Positions 14,382 through 19,410 of a DNA stretch of 58,036 nucleotides are shown here, in pieces. Position 1 is the first letter of the stretch; the number at the start of each line of letters is the position of its first letter. The stretch lies in the IMG/VR virus record IMGVR_UViG_3300028840_000318, positions 1-58,036 of that record. One strand, written 5' to 3'. The notes under the pieces are model-generated. The model was not told the DNA's origin and ran no database searches. It saw only the letters and a program-made list of their open reading frames with translations. Source of the stretch: a virus. The translations under genes were made by a program, and so were the position numbers.

Positions 14382-14465
14382 CTATACCATGGAAGCGGTC
14401 ATAATAAGGCCAATCACAATGCCGCCCATGATAAAACCCAACAAAAATGACTTGATCTTTTCCAT
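14382..14465 (-). CDS. Single-pass membrane micro-protein, 27 aa
   Basis: ATG behind AAAAAGGAGAACTTCACC, coding MEKIKS and then about 20 hydrophobic residues with GG and G spacing, ending in TASMV. A short charged head plus one TM helix is the usual shape of regulatory or toxin-like micro-proteins. It sits between two genes with identical start signals, which supports translation. Confidence 0.6.
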   Translation of the reverse strand: MEKIKSFLLGFIMGGIVIGLIMTASMV

Positions 14466-14481
14466 GGTGAAGTTCTCCTTT

Positions 14482-14799
14482 TTAGTTGATCGGAATGACG
14501 CCAACCGGATACAGCTTGACGTTGTGTTTTTCAATGTGGCGCTTGACGCCATGGCCACTGAAATACAGGCTTGACGCCTTGCTTATGGCACTGCGCCCAT
14601 TGCTGTGAATGACGCTAACCCTGACGGTCTTGCCGTTGATTGCTTCAACAACACCACTGCCACGGCCAACACCCATGTCAAAGGTGCAAAACTGGCGTTC
14701 ATTCAGGTCTGCACGCTTAACCTTGGTCATGTTGTCCATGTTGGTTGTCTTGAAACGCGGGTTGCCTTTGGTGCGGTTGTTTGTGGGGTGCTTTTGCAT
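14482..14799 (-). CDS. Hypothetical basic protein, 105 aa
   Basis: Starts MQKHPTNNRT behind AAAAGGAGAACTGAAACA. A disordered basic N-terminus (about 30 residues) is followed by a beta-rich domain. Basic charge suggests nucleic-acid binding; the family is not recognised. Confidence 0.65.
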   Translation of the reverse strand: MQKHPTNNRTKGNPRFKTTNMDNMTKVKRADLNERQFCTFDMGVGRGSGVVEAINGKTVRVSVIHSNGRSAISKASSLYFSGHGVKRHIEKHNVKLYPVGVIPIN

Positions 14800-14803
14800 T
14801 GTT

Positions 14804-15139
14804 TCAGTTCTCCTTTTCTTGTGTGAAGTGGTGGCCACAGTCAAAGCATTTAAAAATGGCCATGTTATATATTGCTTCAACGTGCAGCGGGTCAACAAGG
14901 TCATGCACTTCATTCACCATTTCCGTATTAACACCGCCGCATTTTTCGCATGGTTTGACGCGGGCAATGAAGTTGACAATTGCTTCACGTATGCTTTTGA
15001 CTGCCTTGGGTTCTCTGCTTTCATTCAACAGTATGCCACGCCCTTGCGTGTTCTCCCTGGCAACCACCCTGCCTGAATAGCGCTTGCGGTCCAACATGGC
15101 TTGCAAGAAGTCAAGCAGTTCAGTGTCAGTCAAGGTCAT
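14804..15139 (-). CDS. Zinc-ribbon protein, 111 aa
   Basis: C64-EK-C67 and C98-FD-C101, 30 residues apart, form a split zinc ribbon. The ATG at 15139 overlaps the upstream stop by one base (TAATG). The N-terminal 60 residues are helical and charged. Confidence 0.66.
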   Translation of the reverse strand: MTLTDTELLDFLQAMLDRKRYSGRVVARENTQGRGILLNESREPKAVKSIREAIVNFIARVKPCEKCGGVNTEMVNEVHDLVDPLHVEAIYNMAIFKCFDCGHHFTQEKEN

Positions 15140-15468
15140 TATTTCAACGGGTTCCTGTGCGCATCCCAACGCTTATATTGGGCCATGGTTGCTTCATCAA
15201 AGAAGCTGCCAATATCTTCACCAAAAAACTTGGTCAGGTTCATTTGTGCCTTGACTGACATTGAGCCCAAAAAGACGCCAAACACGTCAACCGCCCTGTA
15301 CGGCATAAGGCGCTTCAACAGCACCTTCAACAGTGCAATCAGAAGGCTGTACGTGTAAACATTGGAATATTCAAAAGCGTTCTTGGCAAGCGTGCGCTTG
15401 GCAGGCTGACATTCACCCAAGTCTTCAATAAGGGCCTTCAGTTGCTTGTCAGGGTTCCGGCGTTTCAT
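15139..15468 (-). CDS. Hypothetical protein, 109 aa
   Basis: Starts MKRRNPDKQL behind AAAAGGAGCAACGCCC. Mainly helical, with a hydrophobic middle (TYSLLIALLKVLLKRL) that is amphipathic rather than clearly membrane-spanning. A possible promoter (15492-15520) lies just upstream. Confidence 0.66.
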   Translation of the reverse strand: MKRRNPDKQLKALIEDLGECQPAKRTLAKNAFEYSNVYTYSLLIALLKVLLKRLMPYRAVDVFGVFLGSMSVKAQMNLTKFFGEDIGSFFDEATMAQYKRWDAHRNPLK

Positions 15469-15491
15469 GGGCGTTGCTCCTTTTCTTTGTC

Positions 15492-15520
15492 TGTGTATTT
15501 GAAAGTTTAACTTTTGTCAA
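15492..15520 (-). promoter_or_regulatory. Possible promoter, TTGACA-N17-TACACA
   Basis: TTGACA at 15515-15520 with a weak -10 (TACACA, 15492-15497) at 17-bp spacing. It follows the hairpin at 15531-15559, which would make the 109-aa gene a new transcription unit. Confidence 0.4.
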
Positions 15521-15530
15521 GTGGTTTGTT

Positions 15531-15559
15531 GTCACCCTGGGCAGATTGCCCAGGGTGAC
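15531..15559 (-). terminator. Strong intergenic hairpin, GCCCAGGG family
   Basis: GTCACCCTGGGC-agatt-GCCCAGGGTGAC, a 12-bp perfect stem between the 77-aa and 109-aa genes. No T-tract follows, but a TTGACA promoter lies directly downstream, so a terminator-then-promoter boundary is plausible. Confidence 0.45.
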
Positions 15560-15570
15560 GGCGTTGAAGG

Positions 15571-15804
15571 TTAACGGCTGACTGCATACCTGCGTTGGCC
15601 CGTTTCCTTGTGCGTGTAATCAAATTGCGGTTCACGGCCACAGGTGCGGCCATGGAACATGCCGCCGTTGTACGTGTGGCCCGCTGCCGCAATTTCTTTG
15701 CCGCGTTCAATGGCACGTTCTTCAGTGTCAAAGTATTCCAGGCCAAAGCAAATGCGCCCTTCATATTCAACGCGGTCTTCTGCCAGTTCCAACATTCTTG
15801 CCAT
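15571..15804 (-). CDS. Hypothetical protein, 77 aa
   Basis: Two ATGs are close together (15810, 15804); the second (MARMLELAED) has better spacing (7 nt) from AAAAGGAG. The middle (LEYFDTEERAIERGKEIAAAG) looks like a small alpha/beta domain. Not recognised. Confidence 0.64.
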   Translation of the reverse strand: MARMLELAEDRVEYEGRICFGLEYFDTEERAIERGKEIAAAGHTYNGGMFHGRTCGREPQFDYTHKETGQRRYAVSR

Positions 15805-15864
15805 GTTCATGCTCCTTTTCTGTGGGGTGAATGGTATGGCGGGCAGTCACGCCCGCCATTGGTA

Positions 15865-16170
15865 TTATATCGCGCTGACGTCACCGGTCAGCACGTTGAC
15901 CACTTTGGCACCAGGGCCATGCACGTTGCGCAATTCAGCCAGTTCTTCACCACCCAAAAAGCTTGGCTTGTAATTGGCCAGGGCCATGCGTTCAAATTCC
16001 TGGCGGGCTGCAAGCTGACCTTCCGGCATGGTCAATTCATGTTCAGTGAAAAACCAATCAGGCACAACGTGGCCGTTGCTTTTCCAATAGTAAACACCGT
16101 CAATTTTGCGGGCGTCTTTCAACAGTTCTTCAATGCCTTTGAATTGCAATTTGGTCAGGGTCAAATCCAT
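15865..16170 (-). CDS. Hypothetical protein, 101 aa
   Basis: Starts MDLTLTKLQF behind AAAAGGAGAACTTGAAA; an in-frame ATG further up at 16206 lacks a site. Helical, moderately acidic. A 9-bp hairpin (15838-15859) lies just past its stop. Not recognised. Confidence 0.64.
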   Translation of the reverse strand: MDLTLTKLQFKGIEELLKDARKIDGVYYWKSNGHVVPDWFFTEHELTMPEGQLAARQEFERMALANYKPSFLGGEELAELRNVHGPGAKVVNVLTGDVSAI

Positions 16171-16199
16171 TTTCAAGTTCTCCTTTTCTGACGTTCCGG

Positions 16200-16394
16200 T
16201 TAGCAATAAGCGGCCAGGGTCTTGGCTGTTTCTTCACGGCCCTGGCAGGTGTTCATGGCCTTGTACAGTTCCAACAGTGTGTCAGTGTTCAGCTTCCTGG
16301 CCCTTGGGTCAACGGCCTTGGCTTCTTCAAACGTGAAGCCCTTGCGGTATGCCCTTAGTTTAATGCGGGTCAAAAGGTCTTCTTTGCGTGACAT
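16200..16394 (-). CDS. Small helical protein, 64 aa
   Basis: Starts MSRKEDLLTR with the standard early start signal (AAAAGGAGCAACCAAC). Charged and helical, similar in style to small host-takeover proteins. A GGGAGCCC hairpin lies upstream of its start signal. Confidence 0.66.
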   Translation of the reverse strand: MSRKEDLLTRIKLRAYRKGFTFEEAKAVDPRARKLNTDTLLELYKAMNTCQGREETAKTLAAYC

Positions 16395-16421
16395 GTTGGT
16401 TGCTCCTTTTCTTGGTGAAGT

Positions 16422-16441
16422 GGGAGCCCTTGCGGGCTCCC
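16422..16441 (-). terminator. GGGAGCCC hairpin
   Basis: An 8-bp inverted repeat 9 bp past the stop of the acidic 74-aa gene and upstream of the next ribosome binding site. No T-tract. Confidence 0.35.
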
Positions 16442-16450
16442 TGTTGAGTA

Positions 16451-16675
16451 TTAAGCAAAAATGCCGCGTGCAGCTTCCATCTGTTCTTGCAAGCGGGCTT
16501 CATCATATCCACGGTTTTCCCAATACTGTTCACATGCACGTTCTGCCGCAAGGTCATTTTCAACTTCCAGCACGCCCGCTTGATATTCCCAAACTTCTTC
16601 AAGGGAGTCAAACAAGAAGCCACTGTTGTACGCTTCAAGGTCTGCTTCAAAGTCTGCTTTGCTGTAACGTTCCAT
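16451..16675 (-). CDS. Highly acidic small protein, 74 aa
   Basis: Starts MERYSKADFE. About 22 Asp/Glu against 7 Lys/Arg gives a strong negative charge, as in DNA-mimic anti-restriction or anti-nuclease proteins. It is the first gene after the promoter at 16729-16757 and lies close to the ArdC-like gene. The mimic role is an inference; no sequence family is recognised. Confidence 0.68.
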   Translation of the reverse strand: MERYSKADFEADLEAYNSGFLFDSLEEVWEYQAGVLEVENDLAAERACEQYWENRGYDEARLQEQMEAARGIFA

Positions 16676-16702
16676 GTGGTTGCTCCTTTTCTTGGTGTTG
16701 TG

Positions 16703-16715
16703 GGCATGTGCCGCC
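16703..16715 (-). promoter_or_regulatory. Conserved leader element GGCATGTGCC
   Basis: Third copy of GGCATGTGCCGCC, 13 bp downstream of the -10 box at 16729-16734. Confidence 0.55.
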
Positions 16716-16728
16716 CTTGTTGAGATAT

Positions 16729-16757
16729 AAGTTAACACCACCAACCAAGCTTGTCAA
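16729..16757 (-). promoter_or_regulatory. Early promoter, TTGACA-N17-TAACTT
   Basis: TTGACA at 16752-16757, 17-bp spacer, TAACTT at 16729-16734, then ATATCTCAAC. The spacer differs from other members, so the conserved parts (-35, -10 and the ATATCTCAAC start region) stand out. Confidence 0.75.
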
Positions 16758-16765
16758 CACCTTTT

Positions 16766-16975
16766 TCAACTTTTTTCTGCAACTGTCAGACCGGCAAGCC
16801 AAGCTTGCGGGCAATGTTCTTCAGGGTGTTTCTTTTCATTTTCCCTGCGTTGCGCTGCCTGCCATTCAAAGGTTTCACGGGCCTTGCGCAAGCTAACAAC
16901 ACCCATTTCACGCAAGTGGTTGATTTCTGCCTTGGTCAATTTTTTCATCCAACGGGCTTTGTTTGTTGCTGCCAT
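16766..16975 (-). CDS. Small basic helical protein, 69 aa
   Basis: Starts MAATNKARWM behind AAAAGGAGCAAGACC. Residues 12-45 (KLTKAEINHLREMGVVSLRK) look like a short helix-turn-helix-like segment. Possibly DNA binding; the family is not recognised. Confidence 0.62.
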   Translation of the reverse strand: MAATNKARWMKKLTKAEINHLREMGVVSLRKARETFEWQAAQRRENEKKHPEEHCPQAWLAGLTVAEKS

Positions 16976-17019
16976 GGTCTTGCTCCTTTTCTATGGCCGT
17001 CAAGCGGCCTGTGGTGGCT

Positions 17020-17043
17020 CCCCTGGGCATTTCTGCCCAGGGG
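17020..17043 (-). terminator. Strong 10-bp hairpin downstream of the ArdC-like gene
   Basis: CCCCTGGGCA-tttc-TGCCCAGGGG, a perfect 10-bp stem with a 4-base loop, 9 bp past the stop. No T-tract on the minus strand. It fits the GCCCAGGG hairpin family. Confidence 0.45.
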
Positions 17044-17052
17044 TGAAGGGTT

Positions 17053-17925
17053 CTATTGGTTCAGGATGAAGTCAGCGGCTTTTTGCGCCCTGGCAGCGGC
17101 CTGAATGACCATCTTGGGTTGGTCTTTCAGCTTCTTTGACCATCCGTGAATGTATGCAGCGCTGTTGTCCAGGGTTTTGTTTTCAATTCCGGCCACGCCA
17201 CACAGAAAACATGCAGTCATTTCAGCGGTCAGTTCTTCATGGCTGTATGACTCTGAACCAAAGGCTGCAAGCGGTTCATCAACCTTGAAGCGGTTCAAGC
17301 GGCTGTGGTGGCCAGTGCTGTGGCCAAGTTCATGGAATAAGGTGCTGTAAAATTCAGCGTTGCCTTCAAAGTCTTCAATCTTGGGGTTTTTCACAATGTC
17401 CTTTGCCGGAATGTAACAGGCAGCGCTTCCACCAAACTGAATGACGGGTGCGTTGGGCATGTTGGCCACAATGGCTTCACAAGCTTCAATCGGTTCCGGC
17501 ACTTCAACTTCTTCCTGGCCGTCAACCTTGGGTTCTTCCAGGCCGTCACACTGTTCAATATTGAAGACCGTGTAATACCGCAAAATGAAGGTCTTTTTGA
17601 TTTCTTTTTCGCCGTCTTCATTTTCAATTTCTTTGTCTTTGATGTTCCAAAAGACCACCTGCGTGCCACATTCACCCTTGCGCACCTGACCGCCCTTGGT
17701 CTTGGCCTGTTTGTAGGTCACCCAATAGGGTGAAGCGTAACCATTTGACAGTGCGGTAATGGTCAACAGAAAAGGGTTGATTCCACGGTAAGGCTTGCCA
17801 CTGACCAAGTTTTTGTGTGCGCCACTGGCTGAATTCCAAGGCTTGTGCCAGGGAATGACGCCCTTTTCCAACTGGTCAATAATCTTGTCAGTAATCATCT
17901 GATAAACTTTGTTTGCCTGTGCCAT
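17053..17925 (-). CDS. ArdC-like anti-restriction protein (ssDNA-binding domain plus zincin metallopeptidase)
   Basis: A 290-aa protein with the two-domain ArdC layout. The N-terminal part (KVYQMITDKIIDQLEKGVIP through GKPYRGIN) matches the ssDNA-binding domain, and a zincin-like peptidase follows with H198-E199-x2-H202 in FHELGHSTGHHSRLNR. Plasmid ArdC protects incoming DNA from restriction. It has a strong promoter, the GGCATGTGCC leader and an upstream operator pair, which suggests tight early control. Confidence 0.82.
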   Translation of the reverse strand: MAQANKVYQMITDKIIDQLEKGVIPWHKPWNSASGAHKNLVSGKPYRGINPFLLTITALSNGYASPYWVTYKQAKTKGGQVRKGECGTQVVFWNIKDKEIENEDGEKEIKKTFILRYYTVFNIEQCDGLEEPKVDGQEEVEVPEPIEACEAIVANMPNAPVIQFGGSAACYIPAKDIVKNPKIEDFEGNAEFYSTLFHELGHSTGHHSRLNRFKVDEPLAAFGSESYSHEELTAEMTACFLCGVAGIENKTLDNSAAYIHGWSKKLKDQPKMVIQAAARAQKAADFILNQ

Positions 17926-17954
17926 GTTGTTTGCTCCTTTTCTTGTTTGTTGTG

Positions 17955-17967
17955 GGCATGTGCCGCC
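17955..17967 (-). promoter_or_regulatory. Conserved leader element GGCATGTGCC
   Basis: Fourth copy of GGCATGTGCCGCC, 13 bp downstream of the -10 box at 17981-17986. Confidence 0.55.
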
Positions 17968-17980
17968 CGTTCATGGTTAT

Positions 17981-18009
17981 AACTTAATACAAGCCACGTG
18001 CCATGTCAA
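17981..18009 (-). promoter_or_regulatory. Early promoter, TTGACA-N17-TAAGTT
   Basis: TTGACA at 18004-18009, 17-bp spacer, TAAGTT at 17981-17986, driving the ArdC-like gene. Confidence 0.72.
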
Positions 18010-18036
18010 CACTTTTCTGCAAATTTTTTATTTTCA

Positions 18037-18066
18037 AGTATAACAACAACTTAACGCTTTTGCCAA
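18037..18066 (-). promoter_or_regulatory. Second promoter upstream of the ArdC-like gene, TTGGCA-N18-TATACT
   Basis: TTGGCA (18061-18066), 18-bp spacer, and TATACT (18037-18042) preceded by TGT as an extended -10. Its -35 box lies 29 bp from the operator pair at 18096-18132. A regulated promoter stacked above the constitutive-looking one is plausible. Confidence 0.5.
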
Positions 18067-18095
18067 AACTGGCCAGCAACAGGCTTGCCGGAATG

Positions 18096-18132
18096 TGACA
18101 AAGTTTGTCAGCAATTGTGACAAAGTTTGTCA
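18096..18132. promoter_or_regulatory. Paired 15-bp palindromic operators
   Basis: TGACAAAGTTTGTCA at 18096-18110 and again at 18118-18132, centres 22 bp apart, as at 10932-10968. They lie in a 233-bp gene-free stretch upstream of two promoters for the ArdC-like gene. The repressor or activator is not known; the tandem-HTH protein at 21778-22143 is a candidate. Confidence 0.78.
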
Positions 18133-18244
18133 CCAAACGCAAAAAGGCCACAGGGCGTTGCGTTCCCTGTGGCCTTAGTTTGACCGGTTGGTTGCACGTG
18201 CGGGCCACCATTTACCCGCAACCGGTCACTGCTTCAACTGATTT

Positions 18245-18601
18245 TTATTTTTCTTCATCAATGCGCCAGCACCGGACAAAAAAGCCTTTGCCTTCCGTCA
18301 TGGTGCGGGTGGTGAATTTCTTGCCGGAAGCCTTGCCAAAACGGCTTGCAGCGCTTCCGATTGACCGGCCAAGCTTGGTGGCGGCTTCTTTGTTCAGCAC
18401 GCCTTCAAGGGGAGCCCTGAAGCTTTGGCCAACGGCCATGTCACGAAAAGGGTACTTATTCACGGCGGTCTGCCGTGAAGGAATGGCCACGCCGTCTTCA
18501 AGCTTGAATTCAGCGGGTGCGGCTTCCGTGGTCTTGGCCTGGGTGGTGTTCTTGGTCAATGCGCCTTTGCCTGTGGGTGCAGCGGGTTTCTTGGTTGCCA
18601 T
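18245..18601 (-). CDS. Basic hypothetical protein, 118 aa
   Basis: Starts MATKKPAAPT, 8 nt after GGAG. The first 35 residues are Lys/Ala/Thr-rich and probably disordered. The rest (KYPFRDMAVGQSFRAP, KLGRSIGSAASRFGKASGKK, then GFFVRCWRI) resembles a small DNA-binding domain seen in phage hypothetical proteins. Function unknown. Confidence 0.66.
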   Translation of the reverse strand: MATKKPAAPTGKGALTKNTTQAKTTEAAPAEFKLEDGVAIPSRQTAVNKYPFRDMAVGQSFRAPLEGVLNKEAATKLGRSIGSAASRFGKASGKKFTTRTMTEGKGFFVRCWRIDEEK

Positions 18602-18673
18602 TGTCAATGCTCCTTCTTATAGGGTTACGGGTTAAACAACACAAATGTTGTCCGGCATACACGTCAACATAAT

Positions 18674-19231
18674 TCAGTGGTCAAACCTTGTCAAGCCATT
18701 TCTGACACATTCTTGACATTTGCAAGGGCCTTTCCAACGCCAACGTTCATCAGCGCCCATGACGCACACAAATGGCACGTCAAGGTCAAGCACACTGTCA
18801 TGCGCCCTGTGGCCATTTCTAAGGTTGAAGCGGCCAACACGGTCAACATACCTGCCAAATGACGTGCGCAAGTCAGTGTCAGTCAGGTGAATGTTGTACG
18901 TGTAGTGGCTGAACCACGTTAAAAGCCACACGTCATGCCGTATCAATTCAGTGTCCATATGCGTGAATTGCATGTTGGCTTCAATGTTGGTCTTGCCCTT
19001 CAATTCACCGTGCCTGATTTTTTGGTCAAGGTGCTTTTCCCAAACACCTGCCGCAAAGTCTTCACCCTGGGCCAAGTCTGCGTTGACGTCCGGCAACATG
19101 AAGTTGTGAACATTATGCCCAGGGGTTTCAAGGTCATCACGGGTGAATTGCACAATGCTTCTGAATATCGGGTAAACTTTTTCACCTTCAATCAGTTCTT
19201 CAGGCTTGGGTGTTTCAAGTTCTCTTTTCAA
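18674..19231 (-). CDS. Hypothetical protein, 185 aa (TTG start)
   Basis: Starts at TTG (MKRELETPKP) 8 nt after GGAG; its start overlaps the stop of the upstream gene by 4 bp (TTGA). The C-terminus has CKCQECV, a possible metal site. It contains several HxH-like pairs but no catalytic motif I can name. Confidence 0.66.
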   Translation of the reverse strand: MKRELETPKPEELIEGEKVYPIFRSIVQFTRDDLETPGHNVHNFMLPDVNADLAQGEDFAAGVWEKHLDQKIRHGELKGKTNIEANMQFTHMDTELIRHDVWLLTWFSHYTYNIHLTDTDLRTSFGRYVDRVGRFNLRNGHRAHDSVLDLDVPFVCVMGADERWRWKGPCKCQECVRNGLTRFDH

Positions 19232-19410
19232 GGTCTGTTCTCCTTTTCTCTTTTTCGTTTTTCAATACCGTACAAGACAAGCGGCCACGCAAGAACGGCC
19301 ACCAAAAAATTCACAAAAGGGCTGTTGCCTGATTGACCAATGCGCACGGCTTCCGATACAGCAAAGGCAGCGCCAAGCCAAAAGGCCAGGGCGTGTGTCA
19401 AGTATTCCAT
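19228..19410 (-). CDS. Small membrane protein, 60 aa
   Basis: Two hydrophobic segments (LTHALAFWLGAAFAVSEAV and FVNFLVAVLAWPLVLYGI) and a basic tail. The ATG overlaps the primase stop by one base (TGATG). Holin-like in shape, but it lies in the replication module, so it may anchor replication or modify the membrane early (inference). Confidence 0.64.
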   Translation of the reverse strand: MEYLTHALAFWLGAAFAVSEAVRIGQSGNSPFVNFLVAVLAWPLVLYGIEKRKREKENRP

